A stretch of DNA of 64,000 nucleotides, from positions 2,480,001 to 2,544,000 of the forward strand of contig NZ_CP049935.1 in the NCBI RefSeq assembly GCF_011383005.1. The letters are read 5' to 3'. Below the pieces are notes generated by a model, which did not search any database, was not told where the DNA came from, and saw nothing but the letters and a program-made list of their open reading frames with translations. This stretch comes from Phycicoccus sp. HDW14 (GTDB lineage Bacteria; Actinomycetota; Actinomycetes; Actinomycetales; Dermatophilaceae). How positions within the stretch are numbered: the stretch's first letter is position 1; each line of letters begins with the position of its first letter. Below, one piece after another: positions 1-11,814 of this stretch. Position numbers and translations under genes: made by a program.

Positions 1-2610
<2,610 letters not shown>

Positions 2611-2820
2611 GTCCCCCCAATCTACTGCCGCCCACCGACGGCCGATGCCCGCGGGCGGGCGGCGGACAGCGCGGGCGGTCGCCGGACGCCGCGGGCGGTC
2701 GCCGGACGACGACGGACCTGCGGTTACGCTCGACGTGGTCACCTCGCGCGCCACGGCGACCACCGCGGGGGTCAGGCCTCCCGCCCACCACCGCACACAA
2801 CCGTCGACGGGAGCCGCCGG

Positions 2821-3864
2821 ATGGACACCGCGCCCACCCGACGGCGGACGCGCCTGCGGACCCTCTCGGTCCTGCTCGGCGCAGCGGCCCTGGTCGGCGC
2901 CCTCGTGCTCACGGGCGCGCGCATCCTCCAGCCCGGACCTACCTCATGACCCTCCTCGCGACGGTCAGCCCGCTCGCCGTCGTCGCCGGCCTCCTGGCCG
3001 CGGCCCTGCTCGCCGTGCCGGCCCGGCGCGCGGGCCGGGGCAGAGCCCCGCCGCCGTCGGTGTGGTCCTCGCGGTCGCCGTCGCCGCCACCCATCTCTGG
3101 TGGCTGGCACCGGCGTTCACCGGAGGCCGGCCTGCCGCCGCCGCCGGCCCGGGGCTCACCGTCCTCACCCAGAACTTCGAGTACGGCGACGTCGAGGACC
3201 TCCGGTCGGAGGTGAGGTCCGCGGGGGCCGAGGTCGTCGTCCTCGTCGACGTGCAGCCGGGCCAGTTCGACCGTCTGCAGGCCTCCGGCTTCCTCTCCTC
3301 CTTCCCTACCGCAGCGGCGTCGACTCCCCGAGCCCGTCCAACACGATCCTCCTGAGCCGCTACCCCTACACCTCGCAGCGGGTCCTCACCGAGGACTACG
3401 ACTCGCGGCTCTTCGTCCTCGAGGGCACGCCGCTGGGGACGCTCGCCCTCGCCGCGGTGCACCCCCCACCGCCGTACGCCGACGGGAGCAGGCCGTGGTC
3501 GGCCCACCTGCGCACCATCGGCGACGCACTCGCGAGCCAGGCGCGCGACCAGCCGTCGGTCCCGGTGCTCGCGGTCGGCGACTTCAACGCCGACACCCCG
3601 CACCAGCCCTTCCGCCGCCTGCTCGGGGTCGCCGGCCTGCGGGACGCGGCCGAGATGGCGGACACCGGCTGGGCGCCGACCTTCCCGGCGAACGGGCACT
3701 GGACGTCGCACGGGGTCGCTCCCCCGCCCTTCACGGCCATCGACCACGTCCTCGTCGGGCGGGCGCTCACCGTCACCGCCGTCGACCGCGTCGACATCAG
3801 CGGCTCCGACCACCTCGGCCTCGTCGCGCGGGTGGCCCTGCGCGAGGGCGCGCGCACCGGCTGA
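2821..3864 (+). CDS. Membrane-anchored endonuclease/exonuclease/phosphatase-family protein (frameshifted)
   Basis: The protein has three N-terminal hydrophobic segments, encoded around 2860-2920, 2955-3020 and 3058-3100. An exonuclease-endonuclease-phosphatase (EEP) domain follows, with TQNFEYGD, the metal-binding GDFNAD motif and the C-terminal SDHLGLV motif. EEP proteins of this architecture are metal-dependent phosphoesterases with an outward-facing catalytic domain; the substrate is not known. Three single-base deletions must be assumed to read one protein: in C run 2932-2934, G run 3037-3040 and C run 3304-3306. Without correction the first piece stops after 42 codons at 2949. The start is the ATG at 2821, chosen because it opens directly into the first membrane segment. 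The gene runs towards the minus-strand glycosyltransferase. Family is clear; function in this locus is unknown. Confidence 0.8.
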
Positions 3865-3874
3865 CCGGTCGCGA

Positions 3875-5041
3875 CTACCGCGGGGGCAGCCCGAGGGCGC
3901 GGGCCCGCCAGGCGTCGTAGCGCGCCGACCAGTCGTGCGCGGCGCGGAAGGCCTCGACCTCCTCGCGTCCGGCCCGGCCCAGGGCCGCCGCCTCGAGGAC
4001 CCGGGGCGCCAGCTCCGCCCCGCCCGGCACGAGGAGGCACCGGTCGCTGACGTCGCGCATCGGCTCGAGGTCGGTCGCCACGACGGGGACCCCCGAGGCG
4101 AGGTACTCGTAGAGCTTGAGCGGGCTCATCGCCTCGGTCATCGGCGTGACCCGGTGCGGGATGAGGCCGACGTCGGCCGAGGCCATCATCCGCAGGACGC
4201 GGGGGCGGGGCTCGGGCGGCCGGACGACGATGTTCGGCACGCTGCGCAGCGGGTCGAAGAGGCTCGGGTCGGCCTCGTGCCCGACGAGGACCACCGTCCA
4301 CCCCGGGAGGTCGGCGGCCAGGCGGCGCAGGGCGTCGCGGTCCACCCGCACCTCGAGCGAGCCCGCGTAGAGCGCCACCGGGCCGTCGAGGGCGGCGAAC
4401 CAGTCCGGCACGTCCGGCAGGTCCTCGAAGTGGGAGGCGTGGATGCCGTTGGGGACGACCGCCGAACGGGCCGCCCCGATCCGGTCGACGATCCGGCGGG
4501 TGACCCCGATGACGACGACGTCGCGCTCGGCCATCCGCGAGTAGGCCTCGAGGAGCATGTCCCGGCGGCCGGCGAACGGCGGGTACTCGGCCCAGTCGTC
4601 CCAGCCGTAGTAGACGACGTCGGCCCAGGCGTCGCGGTCGGCGACCGCCGCGTGCACCGGGTGGCAGGTGACGAGGACGGGGGGTCGGCTGCCCGAGCCG
4701 GCCGCCCGCCGCAGGAGCGTGCGGTCGAGCCTCGCGTACTCGCGCGCGGCCGCGGCCCACCGCGGCGGGTCGGTACGGCGCCAGCGGCGCGGCTGGAGCA
4801 GCGACTGGCTGCCGGTGTACCCCGGGTCCGCCGGCCAGCTGCTCGAGCCACCGCGCAGGCGCGCGGCGTGCGAGCGCAGCCCGTTGACGACGACGAGCGG
4901 GTCGACGGCCTCGTCACGGGCCAGCTGGTCGACCATGACGTCGGCCGACCAGGACAGCTGCCGGGCCTGGGCGTCGGCCCACGACTGGAAGGCCAGCGAG
5001 AAGACCACCGGCACGGGGCCGGTGCCGGGCGCGGTCGTCAC
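3875..5041 (-). CDS. Glycosyltransferase, group 1/GT4-like
   Basis: This 388-residue protein has the two-lobed GT-B fold signature of family 1/4 glycosyltransferases. The acceptor lobe contains VTCHPVHAAVADRDAW and the nucleotide-sugar-binding lobe contains VALYAGSLEVRVD, then MSPLKLYEYLASGVPVVATD, where the Glu of YEYLASG corresponds to the conserved donor-contacting region. It would transfer a sugar from a nucleotide-activated donor to a lipid-linked polysaccharide intermediate on the cytoplasmic membrane face. The GTG start at 5039-5041 overlaps the stop of the upstream O-antigen ligase-like gene as GTGA, so translation is probably coupled. It is the last gene of the minus-strand wzz-ligase-GT operon. 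Donor and acceptor cannot be told from sequence. Confidence 0.88.
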   Translation of the reverse strand: MTTAPGTGPVPVVFSLAFQSWADAQARQLSWSADVMVDQLARDEAVDPLVVVNGLRSHAARLRGGSSSWPADPGYTGSQSLLQPRRWRRTDPPRWAAAAREYARLDRTLLRRAAGSGSRPPVLVTCHPVHAAVADRDAWADVVYYGWDDWAEYPPFAGRRDMLLEAYSRMAERDVVVIGVTRRIVDRIGAARSAVVPNGIHASHFEDLPDVPDWFAALDGPVALYAGSLEVRVDRDALRRLAADLPGWTVVLVGHEADPSLFDPLRSVPNIVVRPPEPRPRVLRMMASADVGLIPHRVTPMTEAMSPLKLYEYLASGVPVVATDLEPMRDVSDRCLLVPGGAELAPRVLEAAALGRAGREEVEAFRAAHDWSARYDAWRARALGLPPR

Positions 5042-6651
5042 CGGGCGCTGGGGACGGGCTCGGCCCCGACCGGAGCCGCAGACGACGTGGGGACGGCATC
5101 GGCCGGGACGGCGTCGGCCGGGGCGTCGGGCCCGGCACCTGGCCCGGCGGACGCCCGCAGCTGCTCCCGGGTCAGCTTGGGACGGTCCGCCAGCTGCGAC
5201 CACAGGGCGCCCGCGGCGCCGACGAGCAGGAAGAGGGTGAACCCGGTCTGCTTGAAGCTCAGCTCGTCGAAGGTCCCGGCCGCCGCGGCGAGGGCGGCGA
5301 TGCTGCCCGCGAGGGCCTGGCCGAGGCTGCGCAGCGCGGGGTCGGTGGCTCGGTGGCGCACCCCGCGCGAGACGCCCATCCCGATGACGAAGACCGCCGC
5401 GAGGGTCGCGAGGCCGATGATCCCGCCCTCGAGGAGGCTGCCGAGGTACTGGTTGTCGAGGTAGAAGTACGCGAGGGGGTCGAACGTGCCGAGACCCCGT
5501 CCGAAGACCACGTGCCCGTCGAGCAGCCCCGGCACCTTGGCGTAGTCCTCGGTGCGGCCCTCGATGCTCGGGTCGGTGTTGCCGATGAAGACGAGGCTGC
5601 GCAGGGTCCCGAGGAGCCCGGGCACGGCGGACCGGAACAGGACGAGCCCGAAGGCCCCGAGGACCACGAGGTTGGCCCGCTGGCGCCGGGACAGGGCCAC
5701 GGCGTAGACCCCGAGGCCGACCGCGAGGGTCAGCAGCCCGGAGCGCGAGACGGTCATCGGGTTGACGATGAGGATCGCCGTCAGCGCCGCGGCCGCGAGC
5801 AGCCGCCGGCTGCGGCGGTCGTCGTAGAGGGCGAAGTGCAGGGCCAGCGGGGCGAGCGCGGCCAGGGCCACCGCGTACTCGATGGGGTGCGCGGCGGCAC
5901 CGTCGATGCGCGAGAAGCCGGACCGGGTGTCGTTGATGATCTGGGTCGTCGTCGTCAGGCCCGGCAGGTGCATCAGCTCGCGGTAGCTGAACGTGCTCGA
6001 CGCGAACTCGAGGATGCCGATGACGGCGGCGACGAGCGCGACCGACACGAGCCGGCGCAGCAGCAGCTCGACGCGGGCGCGGCTGTCGAGGCCGTCGACG
6101 GCGATCATCGCGATGCCGATGACCGCCAGCGCGGGGAAGACCGCGCGGATGGCGCCGGCGGACTCCGTGTCGGTGAGCACCCGCGTCATCCCGGCCGCGA
6201 AGGCGGTGAGCGAGGCGAGCGCGTAGGCCAGCATCAGCCACCGCACCGGGTGCGCCGCCCGGGCCTCGACGAGGCCGAGCACGCGCCCGGCGGCCCACAG
6301 CGCGAGGGCGAGCAGTCCCGCGAGGAGCGCGGGGTTGCCGGTGGAGCGCAGCGGCCCGACGAGGACGTAGTTCTCCGGCAGGAGGTACACGAGGATGACG
6401 ACGAGCGTGAGGACGGTGAGGGCGTCGCGCCGCGACACCGACACCAGGCCGCCGACGAACGCCGCCCCGAGGAGCCCCGCGGACGCGACGAAGCTGAACG
6501 GCAGGACGAGGATCGAGACGAGGTAGGCGATGGCGACGAGGACGTAGAGCACCGTCGCCGGACGGCTGCGCAGCGCCCGCCGCAGCTGCGCGGAGGTCAG
6601 CCAGCGGCGGCGGGTCAGCAGGTCAGCGGGAGAGCTGGCGCGCGCGGCCAC
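5038..6651 (-). CDS. O-antigen ligase/polymerase-like membrane protein
   Basis: About 537 residues, with ten or more hydrophobic segments and a large extracytoplasmic loop typical of the O-antigen ligase (Wzy_C/WaaL) superfamily. Between the later segments lies the loop with GNTDPSIEGRTEDYAK and GRGLGTFDPLAYFYLDNQYL, which matches the conserved GxG...DN(Q/x)YL pattern of these proteins. They polymerise or ligate undecaprenyl-linked oligosaccharides outside the membrane. The C-terminus is a hydrophilic Ala/Pro tail containing a short repeat (PADAV twice). I chose the GTG at 6649-6651, which overlaps the end of the Wzz-like gene by 29 bases; the conserved part begins soon after. The 3' end overlaps the next glycosyltransferase start. 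Polymerase versus ligase cannot be decided from sequence. Confidence 0.87.
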   Translation of the reverse strand: MAARASSPADLLTRRRWLTSAQLRRALRSRPATVLYVLVAIAYLVSILVLPFSFVASAGLLGAAFVGGLVSVSRRDALTVLTLVVILVYLLPENYVLVGPLRSTGNPALLAGLLALALWAAGRVLGLVEARAAHPVRWLMLAYALASLTAFAAGMTRVLTDTESAGAIRAVFPALAVIGIAMIAVDGLDSRARVELLLRRLVSVALVAAVIGILEFASSTFSYRELMHLPGLTTTTQIINDTRSGFSRIDGAAAHPIEYAVALAALAPLALHFALYDDRRSRRLLAAAALTAILIVNPMTVSRSGLLTLAVGLGVYAVALSRRQRANLVVLGAFGLVLFRSAVPGLLGTLRSLVFIGNTDPSIEGRTEDYAKVPGLLDGHVVFGRGLGTFDPLAYFYLDNQYLGSLLEGGIIGLATLAAVFVIGMGVSRGVRHRATDPALRSLGQALAGSIAALAAAAGTFDELSFKQTGFTLFLLVGAAGALWSQLADRPKLTREQLRASAGPGAGPDAPADAVPADAVPTSSAAPVGAEPVPSAR

Positions 6652-7519
6652 CGGAGAACGTCCTGTCCCGGTCGGAGCCGCCCGACGCGGCGTCGTCCTC
6701 GTCGACGTCCGGCTCGGCCACGTCGAGGGACTCGTCGTCGGCCTCGTCGGTGGCCGCCGCCGCGGCCTCGTGGGCCCTCGCGTCGCGGGCCTCGTCGGTG
6801 GCCGTCGCCGCGTGGGGCTCGTCGCCGGCGGGCTCGGTGGCCGCCACGTGCTTCGCGCCGCCCTCCCCCTCGGCCTCGCGGCGGCGACGGGTGAGCACCC
6901 GCTCGACGAGGATCGAGAGGGCCGCACCGGTGAGCAGGCCGATGCCGCCGAGGGCGACGATCAGCTTGAGCTTGGACTGCGGGGGCAGCTCGTTGACCTG
7001 GGTGGCCGCCGTCGTGAACGTCGTGTACTGCGAGACGGCGGGGGCGCCGGCCCGGTCCTGGATCGCCTCGACGCGCGGGCCGGTCTGCTTGAGGACGTCG
7101 TCGACGACGGTGCGGACGTCGTCGCTGGACTCGCCCCAGGCCTGGATGAGGTAGCTCTGGGTGTTCTGCGGCTGGAAGACCGTGTACCGGGTGCCGGTGT
7201 CGGTCTCGCCCGGGGCGACACCGCTGGTGTCCGCCTTGCCGAGCGACTGCTGCGCGGCACTCGAGAGCAGGTCGGACTGGAGGGCCTCGGACAGCAGGGT
7301 GGCGTCGCCACCGAAGAGCGGGTTGTCGCTGCGGGGGTCGCGGGCGCCCGGGCTGACCTGGTTGCCGTGCGTGTACACGAGGCCGTACGCGGCGTAGGCC
7401 GTGTAGACCGGCTTCTGGCGCTCCGCCAGGCCGTACCCGACGACTGCTGCGATGAGCAGCACGGGCACCATGACATACCAGCGCCGGAGGCTCACTCCGA
7501 CGACGTCGAGCGCATCCAC
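6623..7519 (-). CDS. Wzz-like polysaccharide chain-length regulator
   Basis: The roughly 298-residue protein has a membrane segment near its N-terminus (VMVPVLLIAAVVGYGLA), an extracytoplasmic domain of about 170 residues, a Pro-containing approach to the second membrane segment (ELPPQSKLKLIVALGGIGLLTGA) and a cytoplasmic tail. This is the layout of Wzz/polysaccharide co-polymerase proteins, which set chain length together with the Wzy polymerase. The tail of about 90 residues is very acidic, rich in Ala, Glu and Asp, and lacks the tyrosine kinase domain fused to some Gram-positive homologues. The start is the GTG at 7517-7519, chosen because AGGGGA sits 6 bases upstream; an in-frame ATG at 7538-7540 is the alternative. 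It is first in a three-gene operon. Confidence 0.85.
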   Translation of the reverse strand: MDALDVVGVSLRRWYVMVPVLLIAAVVGYGLAERQKPVYTAYAAYGLVYTHGNQVSPGARDPRSDNPLFGGDATLLSEALQSDLLSSAAQQSLGKADTSGVAPGETDTGTRYTVFQPQNTQSYLIQAWGESSDDVRTVVDDVLKQTGPRVEAIQDRAGAPAVSQYTTFTTAATQVNELPPQSKLKLIVALGGIGLLTGAALSILVERVLTRRRREAEGEGGAKHVAATEPAGDEPHAATATDEARDARAHEAAAAATDEADDESLDVAEPDVDEDDAASGGSDRDRTFSGGRARQLSR

Positions 7520-7734
7520 GTTTTCCCCTACTTCCGTCATGCGGATCATGACTGGTGACCACACGAGGGTAACCGCTGCGCCGGAGGCGTCGACGGGCAT
7601 TCCGGACATTGCCGGTCCGAACGGGGGGCGGCGGTCGGGCGAAGAGTCGGAAAACGCCGCGGCCTCCGGGGGGTGCGCGGTACTTTAGGGATCCTTGGAG
7701 CAGGAATGCGTGCATCGGGGAAGCAGGGAGCAAG

Positions 7735-8726
7735 ATGCAGGACGAACCATCCACCAGGGGCGGCACGACGCTGCTCACGCGCGGCGACCGGGTGCGCGTC
7801 AAGTCGCCTGCCGAGGTGCTGCGGACGCTCGACGAGCGCGGTGACCTCGAGAACCTCCCCTTCATGCCCGAGATGGTCCCGCTGTGCGGCCAGACCCTCG
7901 AGGTGCACGCCCGCGCCGACAAGACGTGCGACACCGTCGACATCACCGGCTGCAGCCGCGAGATGGACCACACCGTGCACCTCGTCGGCGTCCGGTGCGA
8001 CGGGTCGGCGCACGGCGGCTGCCAGGCCGGGTGCCTCTTCTTCTTCAAGGAGGAGTGGCTCGAGCCGGCCGACGCACCGGCCACGCCGGTCGAGGCGGCC
8101 GACGTCGAGGCGCTCGAGGCCCGCCTGGCCCCGGCCACGACCACCGCGCCCGGGATCTACCGCTGCCAGGCGACCGCCCTCCCGAGGCCACCCGCCCGAT
8201 GGCGGGCCTGCGCCACTACATCCGCGACCTCGAGCACCGCAACGTGCCGCTGCGCCTCTTCGCCCGCGCGATGGGCATCAACCTCGTCGACCGCTACCAG
8301 CGCTTCGCCCGGCACCGGCTCCCGGAACGCCTGCGCTACAAGGGTGGTCACGAGCTGCCCGACCTGCGCGGGCCACTGACCAAGACGCCCGTCGAGGCCC
8401 TCGACCTCCAGCCGGGCGAGCTCGTCGAGGTCAAGAGCCTCCCCGAGATCCTCGCGACGCTCAACGAGAGCCAGCGCAACCGCAACCTCTGGTTCGACCG
8501 CGAGATGGTCCGCTACTGCGGGCGACGGATGCGCGTCCTGCGCCGCGTCGAGCGCCTGCTCGACGAGAAGACGGGCGAGATGATCGTCCCGAAGACCCCG
8601 AGCATCATCCTCGACGGCGCGGTCTGCGTCGGCGACTACCACAAGCTGTGCCCCCGCCAGGACTACGCGTTCTTCCGCGAGGTCTGGCTGCGGCGCGTCG
8701 ACACGCAGCACGCTGAAAGGGTCTAG
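7735..8726 (+). CDS. Uncharacterised protein with two tandem copies of a Cys/His domain (frameshifted)
   Basis: I do not recognise a functional name. The protein consists of two diverged copies of one domain of about 95 residues. Copy 1 runs from RVRVKSPAEVLRTLDE to FFFKEEWL, copy 2 from LVEVKSLPEILATLNE to FFREVWL. Shared positions are VKS, the NL.F..EMV..CG block, a central Val/Arg strand and a C-terminal cysteine/histidine cluster: CDGSAHGGCQAGC in copy 1, C.GDYHKLC in copy 2. The spacing suggests metal binding. A linker with MAGLRHYIRD separates the copies. ATG 7735 has an AGGGAG ribosome-binding site. The two halves lie in different frames; one missing base in the C run 8181-8183 restores a single protein of about 330 residues. 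It is the first gene of the sugar operon and is followed without a gap by the epimerase gene. Confidence 0.75.
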
Positions 8727-9764
8727 ATGCGACTCCTCGTCACCGGGGACCGCGGCTACATCGGAGCCGTGATGGTCCCCACCCTCCTCGACGCCGGCCA
8801 CGACGTCGTCGGCCTCGACGCGGGCTGGTACGACGGGTGCGACTTCGGCACCCCCCGCACCGACTACGAGCAGCGGACCGGCGACGTCCGCGACGCCCGC
8901 GCCGAGGACCTCGCGGGGTTCGACGCCGTCATCCACCTCGCCGCGATCTCCAACGACCCGATCGGGCACCTCAACCCCGGGGCCACCTACTCGGTCAACG
9001 CCGACGGTGCCGTGCACATGGCGCGCGTGGCCCGCGAGGCCGGCGTCGGCCGCTTCCTCTTCGCCTCGTCGTGCTCGCTCTACGGGGCGGCCGGCGACGG
9101 CGACGTCGACGAGACCGCGGCCTTCAACCCGGTGACGCCCTACGGGGAGAGCAAGGTGATGGCCGAGCGCGGCATCTCCGAGCTCGCCGACGACACCTTC
9201 AGCCCGACCTACCTGCGCAACGCCACGGCGTACGGGTCCTCCCCGCGGCTGCGGGCCGACATCGTCGTCAACAACCTCACCGGCACGGCGTTCACCGAGG
9301 GCAAGGTCGAGATGCAGAGCGACGGCTCCCCGTGGCGCCCGCTCGTGCACATCCGCGACATCACGGCCGCGTTCATGGCCGTCCTCGACGCCCCCCGCGA
9401 GGTCGTGCACGACCAGGCCTTCAACGTCGGCCGCGACGAGGACGTCGTGCAGGTGCGCGACATCGCCCTCGCCGTGTCGCGGACCATGGACGCCCCCGTC
9501 ACCTTCGCCCCCGGCGCGGGTCCCGACAAGCGCGACTACCGCGTGAGCTTCGGCAAGGTGACCGAGCAGCTGCCCGCCTTCCGCCCCACGTGGACGGTGC
9601 AGCGCGGCATCGACGAGCTCGCCGACGACATGCGGCGCAACGGCCTGACCGCCGAGGACTTCACCGGTCCCCGGTTCGTCCGCCTGGCCCGCATCAACCA
9701 GCTCATGGCGAGCGGCGAGATGACCGCCGACCTGCGCCTGACCCGACAGCCCCAGGGGGCCTGA
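8727..9764 (+). CDS. NAD(P)-dependent sugar epimerase/dehydratase
   Basis: A 345-residue short-chain dehydrogenase/reductase of the extended type. The N-terminal Rossmann motif is GDRGYIGA, the active-site region has SSCSLYG followed by YGESK (the catalytic YxxxK), and the C-terminal half carries the sugar-nucleotide-binding part. Enzymes of this family epimerise, dehydrate or reduce nucleotide-linked hexoses. The start codon follows the previous stop directly (TAGATG), with GAAAGGG just upstream. It lies between the tandem Cys-domain gene and a C-methyltransferase, with a cytidylyltransferase-like gene downstream, so the substrate is probably a CDP-hexose. That last point is inference. Confidence 0.93.
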   Translation: MRLLVTGDRGYIGAVMVPTLLDAGHDVVGLDAGWYDGCDFGTPRTDYEQRTGDVRDARAEDLAGFDAVIHLAAISNDPIGHLNPGATYSVNADGAVHMARVAREAGVGRFLFASSCSLYGAAGDGDVDETAAFNPVTPYGESKVMAERGISELADDTFSPTYLRNATAYGSSPRLRADIVVNNLTGTAFTEGKVEMQSDGSPWRPLVHIRDITAAFMAVLDAPREVVHDQAFNVGRDEDVVQVRDIALAVSRTMDAPVTFAPGAGPDKRDYRVSFGKVTEQLPAFRPTWTVQRGIDELADDMRRNGLTAEDFTGPRFVRLARINQLMASGEMTADLRLTRQPQGA

Positions 9765-10993
9765 TGAACGTCCCGACCTGCCGCCTCTGCGGCGCGGACC
9801 TGACCCAGACCTTCGTCGACCTCGGCATGTCGCCACCGTGCGAGAGCTACCTCACCGCCGACGAGCTCGACCAGGGCGAGACGTTCTACCCGCTGCACGT
9901 GCGGGTCTGCTCGTCGTGCCTCCTCGTGCAGCTGCCGAACTACATCCCGGCCGAGGCGATCTTCAGCCACTACGCGTACTTCTCCTCCTTCAGCGACTCG
10001 TGGGTGCGGCACGCCGCCCGCTACGTCGACACCGCGGTCGAGCGGCTCGGGCTCGACGGGTCCTCGTTCGTCGTCGAGGTGGCGAGCAACGACGGCTACC
10101 TGCTGCAGCACGTGCGCGACAAGGGGATCCGCTGCCTCGGCATCGAGCCCGCCGCCAACGTCGCGGAGGCGGCGCGCGAGAAGGGCATCGACACGGTCGT
10201 CGCCTTCGTCGGCGAGGAGACCGGAACCCGCATCTCCGGCGAGCACGGCAAGGCGAACCTCGTGGCGGCGAACAACGTCTTCGCGCACGTCCCCGACATC
10301 GTCGACTTCGCCAAGGGCCTGCGGGCGCTGCTCGCCGACGACGGCACCCTGACCATCGAGATCCCGCACCTGCTGCGGCTCATCGAGGACCGCCTCTACG
10401 ACACGATCTACCACGAGCACTACTCCTACCTCTCGCTCCTCACGACGCAGCGCGTGCTGGCCGAGGCGGGGCTCACCGTCGTCGACGTCGAGGAGCTGAC
10501 GAGCCACGGCGGCTCGCTGCGCACGTGGTCGATGCCCACCGAGTCGGCCGGTCCGCCGAGCGAGCGGGTCGCGAAGGTGCTCGCCGACGAGCGCGCAGCG
10601 GGGCTCGACACCGTCGAGGGCCACGGCGGGTTCGCCCCGGTCGTCAGCGCGGTGCGCAACGACCTCGTCGAGTTCCTCGTCGAGCGCTCCCGCGAGGGCA
10701 AGACGGTCGCCGGCTACGGGGCCCCGGGCAAGGGCAACACCCTCCTCAACCACGCGGGGGTGCGCTCGGACCTGCTCGCGTTCACGGTCGACCGCAACAC
10801 CTTCAAGCACGGCCGGTTCCTCCCGGGGACCCACATCCCCATCCACCCGCCGGAGGAGCTCGCGGCGCGCAAGCCCGACTACATCCTCATCCTCCCGTGG
10901 AACCTGCGGGCCGAGATCACCGAGCAGCTCGCCTACACCCGCGAGTGGGGGGCACAGCTCGTCGTCCCGCTCCCGACGCTCGAGGTCTTCTGA
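9764..10993 (+). CDS. Class I SAM-dependent C-methyltransferase (sugar C-methyltransferase family)
   Basis: 409 residues with the three-part architecture of the TylC3/EvaC family. The N-terminal zinc-binding region has CRLCG (residues 5-9) and CSSC (around 49). The central SAM-binding fold contains VVEVASNDGYLL. The C-terminal domain includes GYGAPGKGNTLLN and the VDRNTFKHGRFLPGTHIPI block. Members methylate C-3 of nucleotide-linked 4-keto-deoxyhexoses to give branched sugars. IYHEHYSYLS carries the conserved Tyr-His-Glu-His group of the active site. The ATG at 9764 overlaps the epimerase stop by one base (TGATG), showing a tightly coupled operon. A second family member lies at 12460-13650. 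Confidence 0.92.
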   Translation: MNVPTCRLCGADLTQTFVDLGMSPPCESYLTADELDQGETFYPLHVRVCSSCLLVQLPNYIPAEAIFSHYAYFSSFSDSWVRHAARYVDTAVERLGLDGSSFVVEVASNDGYLLQHVRDKGIRCLGIEPAANVAEAAREKGIDTVVAFVGEETGTRISGEHGKANLVAANNVFAHVPDIVDFAKGLRALLADDGTLTIEIPHLLRLIEDRLYDTIYHEHYSYLSLLTTQRVLAEAGLTVVDVEELTSHGGSLRTWSMPTESAGPPSERVAKVLADERAAGLDTVEGHGGFAPVVSAVRNDLVEFLVERSREGKTVAGYGAPGKGNTLLNHAGVRSDLLAFTVDRNTFKHGRFLPGTHIPIHPPEELAARKPDYILILPWNLRAEITEQLAYTREWGAQLVVPLPTLEVF

Positions 10994-11814
10994 TGAAGGT
11001 CGTCCTCTTCTGCGGCGGCTACGGCCTGCGGATGCGCGTCGGGGAGGACCCCCGCCCGAAGCCGATGATGCCCATCGGGTCGCGGCCGGTGCTCTGGCAC
11101 ATCATGAGGTACTACGCACACTTCGGGCACAAGGAGTTCATCCTCGCGCTCGGGTACGGGGCACACGTCGTCAAGGACTACTTCCTCGAGTACCGCGAGA
11201 CGGCGTCCAACGACTTCGTCCTGTCCGACGGCGGCCGCTCCGTCGAGCTGGTCACCCACGACATCAGCGACTGGCGGATCACCTTCGCCGACACCGGTCT
11301 CAACACCCAGATCGGTGAGCGCCTGCGCCGCGTGCGCCGCTACCTCGGCGACGACGAGATGTTCCTCGCGCACTACGGCGACGTGCTCACCGACGCCCCG
11401 ATGAACGACATCATCGAGCAGGTCCGCGGCACCGACGCCCTCGGCAGCCTCCTCGCGATCAAGCCACCGGGCTCCTTCCACGTCGTGCACGTCGGCGACG
11501 ACAACCGGGTCACCGGGTTCCAGGAGGCCACCGAGCTGCCGCTGCGCATCAACGGCGGGTTCTTCGTGCTGCGCCAGGGCATCTTCGACCACCTCGGCGA
11601 GGGCGAGGACCTCGTCGGCGACGCCTTCGAGCGGGCGGCGCAGCGCGGGCAGCTGCTGGCCATCCCGTACGACGGGTTCTGGAAGCCGATGGACACCCTC
11701 AAGGAGCGCGCCGAGCTCGAGGACCTCAACCGCACGGGGACCGCTCCGTGGGCGGTGTGGCGTGACGGCGTCGAGCCGACCTCGACGTCGGGCACCTCCT
11801 TCGTGGTCCAGTGA
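10993..11814 (+). CDS. Glucose-1-phosphate cytidylyltransferase-like sugar nucleotidyltransferase
   Basis: 273 residues of the RfbF type. The N-terminus has the nucleotide-binding loop GGYGLRMR, then the KPMMPIGSRPVLWHIM block. ALGYGAHVVKDYFLEY follows, a hallmark of the RfbF subgroup rather than of RmlA or GalU. HYGDVLTD is the metal/nucleotide motif and NGGFFVLR the sugar-binding segment. RfbF makes CDP-glucose from CTP and glucose 1-phosphate, the entry to CDP-linked deoxysugars. The loop is GGYGLR where many members have GGxGTR. The ATG overlaps the previous stop by one base, and the 3' end overlaps the PIG-L gene as GTGA. No CDP-glucose 4,6-dehydratase that I can name is next to it, so the exact product is uncertain. 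Confidence 0.87.
   Translation: MKVVLFCGGYGLRMRVGEDPRPKPMMPIGSRPVLWHIMRYYAHFGHKEFILALGYGAHVVKDYFLEYRETASNDFVLSDGGRSVELVTHDISDWRITFADTGLNTQIGERLRRVRRYLGDDEMFLAHYGDVLTDAPMNDIIEQVRGTDALGSLLAIKPPGSFHVVHVGDDNRVTGFQEATELPLRINGGFFVLRQGIFDHLGEGEDLVGDAFERAAQRGQLLAIPYDGFWKPMDTLKERAELEDLNRTGTAPWAVWRDGVEPTSTSGTSFVVQ

Noticed and set aside
2821..2949. A separate 42-residue membrane protein before the EEP gene
   Set aside because: The stop disappears if one base is added in C run 2932-2934, and the reading then continues smoothly into the next membrane segment, so it is part of the larger protein.
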